DNA from: Gimesia maris
Lineage (GTDB): Bacteria; Planctomycetota; Planctomycetia; Planctomycetales; Planctomycetaceae
Assembly: GCF_008298035.1 (NCBI RefSeq)
Contig: NZ_CP042910.1
Coordinates: forward strand, 1,322,001 to 1,386,000
Length of the DNA: 64,000 bases
Direction: 5' to 3'
Part shown: piece by piece, positions 26,130 to 35,455 of the stretch
How the letters are laid out: each line of letters opens with the position of its first letter
Position numbering within the stretch: the stretch's first letter is position 1
The notes under the pieces: generated by a model
What the model saw: only the letters and a program-made list of their open reading frames with translations
The model's database searches: none
Told to the model about the DNA's origin: nothing
Program-made: the position numbers and the translations under genes

Positions 26130-27008
26130 TCAGGTTTTTTCTGTAGCAGCAGGGGCCAACTGGCAGTTATCAATCAGTCGCGTAGTGCCTACCCGGGCGG
26201 CAATCAGCGCGACCATCTCGGATTGAACTGTGGAGATGTCTTCCAGCGTGGTGGGATCAGCGATGGTGGCGTAATCCAGTTTGAGCAATGGTGTCGCATT
26301 TAACAACTGCTGCATGGCGGCCTTGATCTGCGCGATATCGGTTTCGCCGGCCGCGACTTTTTCTTCCGCCAGTCGCAGGGCCCGTGAAAGGGATAAGCCT
26401 GCTTCACGTTCTTCCGCAGAGAGATAGGCATTCCGACTGCTGAGTGCCAGTCCGTCCGTATCCCGGATAATGGGACAGGTATTAATTTCAACCGGAATAT
26501 TCAGGTCGAGGCACATCCGTCTGATGATAGCCTGTTGCTGGAAATCTTTCGCGCCAAAATAAGCGATGTCCGGCAGGCAACTTAACAGCAGCTTGGTGAC
26601 GATGGTAGTCACGCCCTGGAAATGATTCGTGCGGGTGGCGCCTTCCAGAATGCGCGAGAGAGCTTTGACCGTCACATCGGTTGAATACCCGTCCGGGTAC
26701 ATGATACTGGTATCCGGAGTCCAGACGAGGTTTGCGCCGGCCGCCGCACATTTTGCCAGATCCTGTTCCAGCACGCGCGGGTATCTTTCAAAGTCTTCAT
26801 CAGGCCCAAATTGGGTCGGGTTGACGTAGATGGAAACGACCACAAAATCGCAGTCAGCGTCAGCGGCTTCAATGAGACTGGTATGCCCTGCATGCAGGGC
26901 TCCCATGGTAGGCACAAAGCCGATGGTTGCACCCTGCTGGCGGCGTGATGCGACCAGCTTCCGCAAGGCCGAAATTTCACTGACGGTTTCCAGAGCCTGG
27001 TCAGACAT
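26130..27008 (-). CDS. panC: Pantoate--beta-alanine ligase PanC
   Basis: PanC condenses pantoate with beta-alanine using ATP, the last step of pantothenate synthesis before coenzyme A. The 292-residue protein has the nucleotidyl-transferase HIGH-type motif in GFVPTMGALHAGHTSLIEAA, VVVSIYVNPTQFGPDEDFER, the FQGVTTIVTKLL block, AYFGAKDFQQQAIIRRM, and the KMSKS-like region DGLALSSRNAYLSAEER. All catalytic blocks are intact. It is a single gene between the ECF sigma gene and the acidic-protein gene, all on the minus strand; panB is not in the window. Confidence 0.97.
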   Translation of the reverse strand: MSDQALETVSEISALRKLVASRRQQGATIGFVPTMGALHAGHTSLIEAADADCDFVVVSIYVNPTQFGPDEDFERYPRVLEQDLAKCAAAGANLVWTPDTSIMYPDGYSTDVTVKALSRILEGATRTNHFQGVTTIVTKLLLSCLPDIAYFGAKDFQQQAIIRRMCLDLNIPVEINTCPIIRDTDGLALSSRNAYLSAEEREAGLSLSRALRLAEEKVAAGETDIAQIKAAMQQLLNATPLLKLDYATIADPTTLEDISTVQSEMVALIAARVGTTRLIDNCQLAPAATEKT

Positions 27009-27086
27009 GATCGAAAACTTTCAGAACGGACCCAGGCACCGTTTCAGGCCTGGAGACCCAACCTGCTGGATACTGTTTGGTTTTGA

Positions 27087-28571
27087 TTATGTTTTTTTAG
27101 GAGCCTGGCTTCGGTTTCCGCTTCCGCCTCCGCTCCGTTTGCTGGAAGATCGCCTTCTTTTGGGCCGTCTGCGACTCTGATCGTCTGACTCGGCTGCTGA
27201 CGAATTTTTAGGATCTTCATCCTTATCGCTTTTGCTACCACCAACCAGTTTCGGGTTGAGCAGATAGGAAATCGCTTCTTCCCAGCTGGGGACGTTCGGA
27301 TATTTGTTTTCGACGACCTGTTTTGTCGGATTGGAAGACTCCACCTCTTCGATGTCTGCTGTTTCAGAAACAGCTTCACCTTCATCAGATTCCGCAGTCA
27401 CTTCGCTCTTACGTCTACGTGATCGACGGCGCGAACGTTTTGGTTTCTGTTCGGAATCGCTTTCGGACTCTTCTTCGTCCTCATCAGTTTCACTACTTTC
27501 CGCCTGGACTTCCTGCTTCCTGTCGTCCGTTTCTTCTTCTGCAGAATCGGTCGTTTCTTCAGGCTTGCGGGAGCGAGACCGTCGTCGGCGTCGACGGCGG
27601 CGGGGACGTTTGGTTTCCCCTGTTTCTTCTTCGCCCTCGGTTTCACTGGATGCTTCTGCAGCCGTTTCTGCTACCGCTTCACTCTGCTCTTCTTCTTCGT
27701 TGTCGTCTTCGTCGGCAGCGAACGCTTCCTGCTGGAATGCGACCTCTTCTGATATGAGCCCGAAACCAAACTCATTGTCATCATCAAGTCGCTCATCAGT
27801 CCGGGCAGTGATCTGTCGGGGGGCAGCTTTCGGTTTCTTCTCAGGACGCGGTTTCTTCTGCTCTGTTACTGCAGGCTTTTGGACTTCAGCGACTTCCTCT
27901 TCGTCTTCTTCGTCTTCTTCGTCTTCTTCGTCTTCTTCGTCTTCTTCGTCATCATCATCGCTGGCTGCAACGGCTTTTCGGGAATGTGAGGAATCGTCTT
28001 CGTCCCAGTTCCAGCCGTCCAGTGCGTCCCAGTAGGTGTCTTCCTCATCATCGCTCGAATCGGCTGACGTTTCTTCCTTCAGAGAGGCGGCGGGGGCAAA
28101 GTCTTCTTCGACTTCGTCTTCTTCGTCATCCTCATCGTCGTCATCAAAAGCAGCGATGATGTCATCATCATCATCTTCTTCCTCTTCAAAGTCTTCGTCA
28201 TCCTCTTCTTCGTCGTCGAAGTCGATTCCAGAGTCCAACTGCTCGACGGGGACCTTGTTTGCACGATGAGAGGCAGGTACCGGATCGTCATCTTCGAAGA
28301 TCGAAGCACCGAAGAACTGATCGTCGTCGTCGTCGTCGCTTTCCACAGATTGGGCAGCTACCGGAGTTTCAACTTGCTCCGTTTCAACGGGTTCAGACTT
28401 TTCAGCCTGTTCCGAGGTCTCCTCGTCTTCTGCGAGATCATCTTCAAAGTCGATGGGCAGCGGCTCAACCTGCTGGTCAAAATCGATACCAAACAGATCA
28501 CCTGCGAGAGACTCCCAGGAGTCACCTTCACCCGACGGATTGATGCCAAACGGCTCTTTGCTTTTATTCAT
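27087..28571 (-). CDS. Extremely acidic low-complexity protein with basic blocks
   Basis: About 494 residues from the ATG at 28571; a GTG five codons upstream is an alternative. The N-terminal half is dominated by Asp/Glu runs, built partly from a repeated 9-bp unit encoding EDE (plus strand TCTTCGTCT repeats at 27899-27946). The second half alternates acidic stretches with Arg/Lys clusters (RRRRRRRSRSRKPEE, KRSRRRSRRRKSE) and ends in an Arg/Lys/Ser/Gly tail. One short ordered segment near residue 425 (YPNVPSWEEAISYLLNPKLV) resembles blocks seen in planctomycete proteins with this architecture. No catalytic motif. The alternation of acid and base suggests a phase-separating, nucleic-acid- or ribosome-associated role; that is inference. 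Confidence 0.8.
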   Translation of the reverse strand: MNKSKEPFGINPSGEGDSWESLAGDLFGIDFDQQVEPLPIDFEDDLAEDEETSEQAEKSEPVETEQVETPVAAQSVESDDDDDDQFFGASIFEDDDPVPASHRANKVPVEQLDSGIDFDDEEEDDEDFEEEEDDDDDIIAAFDDDDEDDEEDEVEEDFAPAASLKEETSADSSDDEEDTYWDALDGWNWDEDDSSHSRKAVAASDDDDEEDEEDEEDEEDEEDEEEVAEVQKPAVTEQKKPRPEKKPKAAPRQITARTDERLDDDNEFGFGLISEEVAFQQEAFAADEDDNEEEEQSEAVAETAAEASSETEGEEETGETKRPRRRRRRRRSRSRKPEETTDSAEEETDDRKQEVQAESSETDEDEEESESDSEQKPKRSRRRSRRRKSEVTAESDEGEAVSETADIEEVESSNPTKQVVENKYPNVPSWEEAISYLLNPKLVGGSKSDKDEDPKNSSAAESDDQSRRRPKRRRSSSKRSGGGSGNRSQAPKKT

Positions 28572-28644
28572 ATGCGCAAAGTACACATTCCGTAGAGTTT
28601 TTTCAAGATTTGCGCCTGTACCGAATTTTTATATCTCAGGGAAA

Positions 28645-29130
28645 TCAGTGACTGTCTGAGTATTCGATATGGTGAATCACAGCCTGCAATTTACGCGCTT
28701 TTTCCAGCATGGAATGGTAGCGGGGAACCTTCGCATACCCTACCTGGCGGGCCAGCAGATCTGCCTCTGAACTCAAAACCACTGTGCAGGGGATCGATTT
28801 GACCTTCAAAACATCGGCAATCTTACGGTCTTTATCAAAATCCAGGTGCACCGGTTCAAAAGCCTGATTGAGGTAGCGGGACATCCGGGGATCAGAAAGC
28901 GTATCCTGTTCCAGTTTACGGCAGTAAGTACACCAGCTGGCGTCAAACACGATGAAAACAGGTTTGTTGCTCTTGAGTGAGGCCCGGTGAGCGGATTCCA
29001 GATCAGTATGCCAATTGATCGTATCTGCTGTCTTAGTCTCGGCTTTCGATAATTCAATTGAGATGCCAACGAGGGCAACGACCGAAAAACCAATAATGCC
29101 CCATTGAATCTGTTTGGGAAGTCTTTTCAT
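28645..29130 (-). CDS. Thioredoxin-like membrane-anchored protein
   Basis: The frame is open to 29163; the ATG at 29130 is preferred, with GGAG 8 bases upstream. The 161-residue protein has an N-terminal anchor (IQWGIIGFSVVALVGISIEL) and a thioredoxin fold. The active site is FDASWCTYCRKLEQDTLSDP (CxxC), followed by ADVLKVKSIPCTVVLSSEAD with the cis-Pro loop. It belongs to the DUF255/thioredoxin_7-like group of periplasmic thiol reductases. The substrate is unknown. Genes on both sides are on the same strand, but the gaps are large enough for it to stand alone. Confidence 0.88.
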   Translation of the reverse strand: MKRLPKQIQWGIIGFSVVALVGISIELSKAETKTADTINWHTDLESAHRASLKSNKPVFIVFDASWCTYCRKLEQDTLSDPRMSRYLNQAFEPVHLDFDKDRKIADVLKVKSIPCTVVLSSEADLLARQVGYAKVPRYHSMLEKARKLQAVIHHIEYSDSH

Positions 29131-29537
29131 TTCTGTGACTCCTTCACAAGCCTGAACTGTCATCCTTGACAGCTGAACTTATGTAGTAAAAACGTGATGA
29201 CCCGGTTAAGAGTGAGCAACTGATCTGAACGCAATTGATTGATTCAAGGCAGGACAGTCGCAGATTTTGCTCAATCTGAAATGTCTGTATGCCGTGACGA
29301 ACAGCCTTAACTCAGGTCGAATCGTCATAAATCATTCATTAAGCTTTATCGGAGTGAAGCGGGGAACTTCTATGACCGATTCGATCGGAATCACCTGAAT
29401 AACAGGAACATCGCCGGTAAAGTTTACCTAACCGGAACAGAGTTGACTCAGAAAGCAGCAAAAGCCAAAGCCGCAGACAGAATTGATGGGAAATCTGTCG
29501 CAGCTTTGGCTTTAAATCGCTGGATCTGGTCTTATGG
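29131..29537. other. Intergenic region upstream of the thioredoxin gene
   Basis: About 400 bases. It contains an inverted repeat GGTAAAGTTTACC at 29416-29428, nested in CCGGT..ACCGG, and the terminator of the upstream ABC operon (separate entry). I see no gene. Confidence 0.5.
29461..29513 (-). terminator. Terminator of the ABC/DUF4340 operon
   Basis: AAAGCCAAAGC (29461-29471) pairs with GCTTTGGCTTT (29503-29513). The stem continues, after a short mismatch, through CAGACAGA (29474-29481) and TCTGTCG (29494-29500). On the minus strand it is followed by TTTTGCTGCTTTCT, a moderately T-rich tail, just past the DUF4340 stop codon. Confidence 0.75.
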
Positions 29538-31379
29538 TCAGTTGTCGGGCGTTTTTTCCGGCTTTTCCGGCGTCGGTGCCGCTTTGGGTGGGGCCTCGGG
29601 TTTGCTGGCTGGTTTTTCAGCCTCGGGTTTTTTCGTGGCATCAGCCTCTTTTCCCGGTGTCCCGGTCTCAGGTTTCTTTACGGCTGGCTTTGTGGGAGCC
29701 GGTTTTTTCGCAGGCGCCGGTTCTGGTTTATTAACCGTCGGCGGAGAAGCCGGTTTACCAGCTGGTGGAGTGGCAGCACCCGGTTTAGCCGGGTCGCCTT
29801 CTGTTTTTTCGATCGGTTCCACCAACGCTTTACGTTTCAGTTTTAATGCTTCGAAGCTGTTTGCAGAGATGACATAGTACCAGTTTGCGAATCGCTCGTT
29901 GAGCTCTTGCGCGAGTTCACTCCCTTTAACCACCTTGTCATCGTATTCTTTCAGTTTTCGCTCATAGGTCTTCAGTTGAGACTGATAGGCCTTCATGGCG
30001 TTCTCGTAAGCTGCTTCCGGAGTGGGTTTTTCATCTGCCTTGGTCTCTTTTTTGTCTGCTTCTTTTTTATCTGCGTCTGGCTTTTCTTTCAGTCCGGCCG
30101 GTTTTTCCGGTGCTTCCGGTTTTTGTGGAGGATCGCCGAGGAAGGAAGGGTCAAAGGAAGCGGTTACCAGCAGATAACGGCTGGTTTTCAGCGCACTGTC
30201 GTTGCCATTTTCGGATTCTTTTTTCTCAGCCGGTTTTGAGTCACCGGATTTGGAATCATCCTGTTTCTTTTCTGATTTCTCATCCTGTTTTTCGTTACTG
30301 TTACCGACTTCGATGTCGAGTGTGCTACCCGTGAAAATTTCGCCGAAGTACAGGGAATATACCACGCCCTCGTTGGTGGCCAGAACCACTTCACCTTCAT
30401 TGGAAGCCAGCTGCGGAGTTCCCTGGGGGCCTCGCGCCAGAACAAAGCCTTTACTCTGCAGGTCGAACAGATCGAGTTGGGTCTTTGGTTTTAAAGATCC
30501 CGATTTTTTGAGACCTGCTGCGAGATCGCCTGACTTGGGTCGGATCCCCTGGAGCTTCAGGTCTGTCAGGGTATTCACCAGCTGGTTGACGTCAGCGGTA
30601 TTCAGCTTTTGCGTTGCTGTATCCAGCCCCTGCATCTCCCAGGGAGTCGTTGAATTTTTGCGTGTGAGCACCGTCACGTTTTCTTCTCGTTTGTCACTTT
30701 CATAGACGATTTTCTGCTGTGCTTCATCAATCGAATAGTGGCTGATCAGAATTTCCACCAGTCGATCGCGGTCGACTTTCAGAATATCGGGCTCAATCCA
30801 GTCAGAGAATTCGGACGAGAGATCGACATTCAGTTTCGTACGATAGACGGCATCTTCATCCACTTTGCGAACATAATATTGATCAGACTGTTCAGGAACT
30901 TTTTTACCGACGATGAAGTCCACCAGGGGGGCGCCTCCTTCTTTCGAGAGAGTCAGTCGCTGTCCGCGTCCCTTCAGATTGGTATTGGAATCATCCAGTG
31001 GATCAATCACACCGAAGCGTTCGTGGTCACTCTTGCGACGACTCTCCAGGGCACCTCGAACCACGCCCACCAGTGAAGTCGCGGTTTCTGCCAGTTCATC
31101 CTCAGCGTCGGCCGGATAATCGTGGTGCGAAGGAATGATCCAGGAACCATCTTTGTACTCGACATTGAAGACTTTCAACGTTGCTAAATCTTCATTGTAG
31201 CTCACTACACGCAGCGATTTGGCCTGCGTCGGATCTGTAAAATCGGGATAGAATTCTTTACCTACATTTTCATAACCGGTGAGTTGCACCGGCTGTGAGG
31301 CACGATCGGTGATATAGGCGGCGACTAAAGCAACCGCCGCGATTCCTGCAAATGTCAGTGTTCGGGTCGTTTCATTCAT
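29538..31379 (-). CDS. DUF4340 protein of a Gld-like ABC export system
   Basis: A 613-residue protein with one N-terminal membrane helix (LTFAGIAAVALVAAYITDRA) and a large extracytoplasmic region containing the DUF4340 pattern: FTDPTQAKSLRVVSYNEDLA, DFIVGKKVPEQSDQYYVRKV, and WIEPDILKVDRDRLVEILIS. The last about 250 residues contain Lys/Glu/Ala/Pro-rich low-complexity stretches, likely a flexible spacer, around a helical segment (YENAMKAYQSQLKTYERKLK). DUF4340 proteins usually follow GldG-like genes in ABC loci, as here. The role is presumed to be a partner of the transporter; its exact function is not established. Confidence 0.9.
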   Translation of the reverse strand: MNETTRTLTFAGIAAVALVAAYITDRASQPVQLTGYENVGKEFYPDFTDPTQAKSLRVVSYNEDLATLKVFNVEYKDGSWIIPSHHDYPADAEDELAETATSLVGVVRGALESRRKSDHERFGVIDPLDDSNTNLKGRGQRLTLSKEGGAPLVDFIVGKKVPEQSDQYYVRKVDEDAVYRTKLNVDLSSEFSDWIEPDILKVDRDRLVEILISHYSIDEAQQKIVYESDKREENVTVLTRKNSTTPWEMQGLDTATQKLNTADVNQLVNTLTDLKLQGIRPKSGDLAAGLKKSGSLKPKTQLDLFDLQSKGFVLARGPQGTPQLASNEGEVVLATNEGVVYSLYFGEIFTGSTLDIEVGNSNEKQDEKSEKKQDDSKSGDSKPAEKKESENGNDSALKTSRYLLVTASFDPSFLGDPPQKPEAPEKPAGLKEKPDADKKEADKKETKADEKPTPEAAYENAMKAYQSQLKTYERKLKEYDDKVVKGSELAQELNERFANWYYVISANSFEALKLKRKALVEPIEKTEGDPAKPGAATPPAGKPASPPTVNKPEPAPAKKPAPTKPAVKKPETGTPGKEADATKKPEAEKPASKPEAPPKAAPTPEKPEKTPDN

Positions 31380-31464
31380 GGCAAACGATTTTACTTATTA
31401 AACAGTGATTTAAAGGGAATTCTAAATTTATTTCCTGACCGGATTTCTGCATGGCAGGCATGCA

Positions 31465-34113
31465 TTATTTCTTCAGTCTCCGGTCGGGAGAAATATTCTG
31501 GTTTTCATTTTTCATTCTGAAAAACAGGAAGCAGATCCCCAGCAAAATGGCCGGAAACGGAGGGAAGAGGATCGCATACCAGCGGATGCGGTCTTCGATG
31601 GTCCGAATCTGTCGTTCCGTCTGCGCTTTGATTTTTTCAATCTGGCGCTGTTTTTCACGCTCGATATTGGCTTCATCGACTTCCAGTCGCCGGCTCTCAT
31701 TTTCTTCGGCCATTCGCAGCATCTGCTGTTTGGTATTCCCGTCGATGGTGGTGTCTTTGATGATTTTATCACGCTCCGCTTTCAGGCGATCGCGGGCTTC
31801 TTTCAGCTTTTCTTCCGCATTTTCTGTCGCTTTTTCCCGTTCCGCATTCCGTTCTTTCACAAACACGGATGTTTCGCGTTCGACCAGAGTCAGTGTGCGA
31901 AGTTTGGAGCGGCGTTTACGCAGTTTGATATAGGAATCATCGCCGGCCAGCTGGTCGACACAGTTCAATAAAAACGTCACGTTATCAATTTTCAATCCGA
32001 AGGCCTGACGTTCCCGGATATTGAACAGTTCATCCGAAATCAGGTCCGCATCAGCGACAAAGATGACATTGATATCTTTCACAGGGGACTTGTCTGTGGA
32101 GGTAATATGTGCGGCAAGCACGTGTCCGTATTTGTCAATCACACGTGGTGGTTCTTGCGTAATGCGGACCGAGTTGAAGAAGGGGCTTGTGATTTGTCCC
32201 CATTCCAGCAACCCCGAATTCGGGCCGGTTTTGAGCAGGGGTTCGAAATTCAATGTCATGTTGCTGAGTGGTCGAATACTACCCGGAAAGAATGTCAGAA
32301 TTTCCTGCAGGCCACTGGTAATATTGCTGTCCTGACTGAAAGCACCAGCGGTGCCGCTCTTCGGGCTGATGAAAATCAGTTCGGGTCGTACGACTTCGGC
32401 GAACTCTGGATGCGGGTTGAAATAATCAAATACAACCTGACCGTTGTCCCAGCGGATCTGTAACAGATTCAACAGGGGAGTTAAACGACCATCATCAGCT
32501 TTAGGGGTCGACGGTGGTTGCTGCATCCCGAACATGCCTCCCCCTGGACTGGGTTTGGGCATGCGTGGTGCATTCTGGATGCCGCGTCCCCCGCCATACA
32601 CGGGTAGCGGGTCGTCACAGATCAGCGTCGGCTTCCCTTTTTCAACGTATTCCACGAGGTTGTTTAACTGTGGTTCTGTCAGCGAGGATGGCAGTACAGC
32701 AATTAAAACATCGTAGGCGGTATCGCTGATCGGGGAATCGGGTGAGACCTGCTCAACTTTATATTGTTTCTTGAGCTCACTGACGATCAGCCACGGAGGC
32801 TGATTGCCACCCATACCCATATTCAGACCGCCAAAGATACTGGCATCGGTGTTGAGAATTCCGACGGTCAGACGCTCGTCTTTCGAAACGGTTCGAATGG
32901 AACGCGTCAGCTCATATTCAATCGGGGTGCCCACATTGAAGAAGGGGATCACCACTTCATCGGTACCACTTTTGACAACGGCCCCCATGAAAATGGTATC
33001 GACAAACGCACGGCCGCCGCGTTCGGTCTGGACCTGTTGAGGTGTAATATTCAGCAGGCGGGCTTCTTCTTCTGCTTTACTGAAAGGCTCGACATCGACG
33101 AACCGCACCTGGAGCCGTTTCCCGCCCAACTGATTGTATTCCCGCAGCAGACCAATCAGTCGTTTGCGGATCGGGACGTATTCGCGCGAGACTTCCGGGC
33201 TGATGAAGGCTTCGATGGTGATCGGATTTTTTTCGTCAATCTTGGAAAGCAGGTCTCGGGTTGTCTGTGAAACGCTGAAAACTTTTTCGCCCGTCATATC
33301 GATGCGGCTGCTGCCGTAAGAGACAATGACATTCGCGCTGATCAGAATCACTGCCAGTGAAACGGTGCGGATCAGGTACTGCAGACCCATCGAATTCTGC
33401 TGCTGGGCACTCCAGTGCCGCCGCGTAATCAGAATCCGGTTCAGATACAGCATCATTACCGCCAGCGAGATAAAGTACAGAACGGCACCGAGGGGAATAA
33501 CCCCCGTGCTGAAATCCTGGAACTGTTCGACCAGGCTCAGGCTCTGGATCAGTTCACTGGAGGGCGCGATCTGGCCGATGAATATGGGAATAGCACAGAT
33601 GACTGTTCCCAGCACAAACGCAACCGTGGTGCTGCTGGTCAGAGCCGAGGCAAACATGCCTGCTGCCAGCAGTGATGCGCCAGCCAGCCAGTAACCAAAG
33701 TAAGTGGTAAACATCAGCCCCATGTCGGGATTGCCTATCTTCCAGAGCACAAAAACATGTGTCACGGAAAACAGCAGTGCGATTGTGTAGACGGCAAGTA
33801 CAGCAAAGAATTTTCCCAGCAGAATTTCCAGGTCGGAAGCGGGCAGGGTAAACAGCAGTTCGTCTGTGCCCATTTTTTTCTCATCGGCCCAGGCGCCCAT
33901 GGTAATCGCAGGGATAATGAACAGCAGCAGCAGCGGGTACCACAGGCTCAGTTGATCGAGGTTTGCCTGGTTGTTCGCGAAAAACTGCTGGTTAAATGCT
34001 GCAAATGCGCCGGCTACAACGAACACGACGATAAACAGATAACCCAGCACTCCGGAAAAGTAACTCTGTACGTTTCGCTTGAATACGGCCAATACAACGT
34101 TGTTCCGCAACAT
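31465..34113 (-). CDS. Fused GldF-GldG-like ABC permease and periplasmic component
   Basis: An 882-residue protein joining two modules that are separate in many bacteria. Residues 1-245 are an ABC-2-type permease with about six helices (AVFKRNVQSYFSGVLGYLFI onward, GTDELLFTLPASDLEILLGK). Residues 270-700 are a GldG/IFT52-like extracytoplasmic domain (VSQTTRDLLSKIDEKNPITI, RLTVGILNTDASIFGGLNMG, DVLIAVLPSSLTEPQ). A coiled coil follows (about 770-850), and a C-terminal helix (WYAILFPPFPAILLGICFLF). The ATPase gene lies 60 bases upstream and DUF4340 follows, so the three form one export complex. Substrate and any role in motility are unknown. Confidence 0.92.
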   Translation of the reverse strand: MLRNNVVLAVFKRNVQSYFSGVLGYLFIVVFVVAGAFAAFNQQFFANNQANLDQLSLWYPLLLLFIIPAITMGAWADEKKMGTDELLFTLPASDLEILLGKFFAVLAVYTIALLFSVTHVFVLWKIGNPDMGLMFTTYFGYWLAGASLLAAGMFASALTSSTTVAFVLGTVICAIPIFIGQIAPSSELIQSLSLVEQFQDFSTGVIPLGAVLYFISLAVMMLYLNRILITRRHWSAQQQNSMGLQYLIRTVSLAVILISANVIVSYGSSRIDMTGEKVFSVSQTTRDLLSKIDEKNPITIEAFISPEVSREYVPIRKRLIGLLREYNQLGGKRLQVRFVDVEPFSKAEEEARLLNITPQQVQTERGGRAFVDTIFMGAVVKSGTDEVVIPFFNVGTPIEYELTRSIRTVSKDERLTVGILNTDASIFGGLNMGMGGNQPPWLIVSELKKQYKVEQVSPDSPISDTAYDVLIAVLPSSLTEPQLNNLVEYVEKGKPTLICDDPLPVYGGGRGIQNAPRMPKPSPGGGMFGMQQPPSTPKADDGRLTPLLNLLQIRWDNGQVVFDYFNPHPEFAEVVRPELIFISPKSGTAGAFSQDSNITSGLQEILTFFPGSIRPLSNMTLNFEPLLKTGPNSGLLEWGQITSPFFNSVRITQEPPRVIDKYGHVLAAHITSTDKSPVKDINVIFVADADLISDELFNIRERQAFGLKIDNVTFLLNCVDQLAGDDSYIKLRKRRSKLRTLTLVERETSVFVKERNAEREKATENAEEKLKEARDRLKAERDKIIKDTTIDGNTKQQMLRMAEENESRRLEVDEANIEREKQRQIEKIKAQTERQIRTIEDRIRWYAILFPPFPAILLGICFLFFRMKNENQNISPDRRLKK

Positions 34114-34173
34114 AACAGAAGGGTCCTTACGTCAGCTTTATCTGAAACTATAAACTGGTCGATAAAAGAAAAA

Positions 34174-34941
34174 TTACGCGTGTGTCAGCTTGTGGAAGTT
34201 GGTTTCCATGTCGTCCTGGCTGTTCCCCAGTTCGTCTACAGAACCGTCAAACACAATCGAACCCTGGTTGATCAGGATCACCCGGCTGCAGACCGCTTTG
34301 ACTTCCTGCAGAATATGTGTCGACAGCAGAATGGTCTTGGTTTTGCCCAGGTCTCGAATCAGGTCTCGCACAGACTGGTTCTGGTTCGGGTCCAGTCCAC
34401 TGGTTGGTTCGTCCAGAATCAGAATATCCGGATCGTGCAGTAAAGCCTGTGCCATGCCCACGCGTTGTCGAAAACCACGAGAGAGTTTTCGGATTGGTTT
34501 ATTCCACACACTGCTCAGGTCACACTTCTCCATGACAAATTCCAGGCGATTTCTGAGCTCGGCGGTCGACATGCCTCGCACGCTTCCGGCATAGGTCAGA
34601 AAACCCTGGGGAGTCATCTCCTCATACAGAGGGCCGTTTTCAGGCAGGTATCCGAGTTTCTGGCTGGCTTCAATTCGATGGGTGCTCACATCATATCCAC
34701 CCACACGTGCCTGACCTTCACTGGGGGAGAGAAACCCGGTCAGCAGTTTCATCGTGGTGGATTTTCCCGCGCCGTTAGGGCCCAGGAACGCAGCGACCTG
34801 GCCGCGGGGAACGGAAAATGTCACATCTTTTGTCGCGGCGAACTGGCCATAGAATTTACTCAATCCGATGGCTTCAATCATGTTCTCCCGGGACGAAGTT
34901 TCAGACTGCTCTGCAGGAGATTGCTGAACCTGTTCCGACAT
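34174..34941 (-). CDS. ABC transporter ATPase (GldA-like)
   Basis: A 255-residue nucleotide-binding subunit. Walker A is FLGPNGAGKSTTMKLL, the Q-loop follows in GYLPENGPLYEEM, the signature is KLSRGFRQRVGMAQALLHDP, Walker B is ILILDEPTSGLDPNQ, and the switch His is in TILLSTHILQEV. It energises the fused permease/GldG protein encoded next. First gene of the minus-strand operon, with GGGAG about 10 bases before the ATG. The N-terminal 20 residues are Gln/Ser/Glu-rich and not part of the domain. Confidence 0.95.
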   Translation of the reverse strand: MSEQVQQSPAEQSETSSRENMIEAIGLSKFYGQFAATKDVTFSVPRGQVAAFLGPNGAGKSTTMKLLTGFLSPSEGQARVGGYDVSTHRIEASQKLGYLPENGPLYEEMTPQGFLTYAGSVRGMSTAELRNRLEFVMEKCDLSSVWNKPIRKLSRGFRQRVGMAQALLHDPDILILDEPTSGLDPNQNQSVRDLIRDLGKTKTILLSTHILQEVKAVCSRVILINQGSIVFDGSVDELGNSQDDMETNFHKLTHA

Positions 34942-35396
34942 TACAATAATACTCCCGATGATTATCTCGTGGGTTGATTCAACAGAAAGACTGTAAGTTC
35001 ATGGTCTGCCGGCGGCCTCGCTCAAATCTTTTTACGAGAGAAGACAGTCGGCAGTTGGATGACTTGTTCATTTTTAACTGGAAACTGTTAAAAACACAAC
35101 TAAGGGGAGAGTACGTTTTGAGTTACGCGGATCTTATCGCAATTCAGCCCGACGCCGGGGGGCCGACCATTCTGGCTGAAAACATCCGCATTGTCTCTAT
35201 AGAAATAATCTCTGAATTTCCTGATGTCCAGCTTTTTTGAACCTGGTTTCTGAATTTTTTTCTAGACTGTGTCCAGTTTTGCTGTAGCGTCTCCAGAGCC
35301 TTTTGGACTGAGTAGCATAGATTGAGAGGCGCTATGGTGAAATGTGACTCGCTCCAGATCAGTCAAAATCAAATTACCTCAGGCAGATGACAAAAA
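34942..35396. other. Gene-free region upstream of the ABC operon, containing a dispersed repeat
   Basis: About 455 bases. It holds repeat copy 2 (35264-35357). An open frame at 34974-35240 has no ribosome-binding site or recognisable product, and I do not call it. The ABC operon promoter should lie here on the minus strand; I cannot place it with confidence. Confidence 0.5.
35264..35357 (+). repeat. Dispersed 94-bp repeat, copy 2
   Basis: Partner of 22121-22214, about 84 percent identical by eye. The ATG-starting frame near its end runs longer here, from 35334 to about 35390 (MVKCDSLQISQ and on, 18 codons), because the TAG of copy 1 is CAG. The sequence similarity stops shortly after this point. 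Both copies are in gene-free DNA and in the same orientation. Confidence 0.75.
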
Positions 35397-35431
35397 AAAT
35401 CGGTTGTACCCGGGTCTGGTACAACCGATTT
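35392..35431 (-). terminator. Terminator of the PpiD/SurA-like gene
   Basis: AAATCGGTTGTACC (35397-35410) and GGTACAACCGATTT (35418-35431) form a perfect 14-bp stem with a 7-base loop. The A-run at 35392-35399 gives the U-tail on the minus strand, immediately downstream of the gene ending at 35456. Confidence 0.93.
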
Positions 35432-35455
35432 CAATTTTTCAATACTCAGTTTTGA

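Noticed and set aside
27899-27951. Possible CRISPR-like array from regular 9-bp spacing
   Set aside because: The repeats are contiguous without spacers and stay in frame with the acidic protein; this is a coding microsatellite.
27304-28269. Plus-strand Ser-rich frames
   Set aside because: They are complements of the acidic gene's GAA/GAC-rich codons. No ribosome-binding site or family signal supports them.
29416-29428. GGTAAAGTTTACC palindrome as an operator
   Set aside because: It is far upstream of the thioredoxin gene, downstream of a terminator, and has no second copy in the window. Kept only as a note in the intergenic entry.
34974-35240. 88-codon plus-strand frame upstream of the ABC operon
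   Set aside because: No ribosome-binding site, no recognisable protein, and it lies in the promoter region of a divergent operon.
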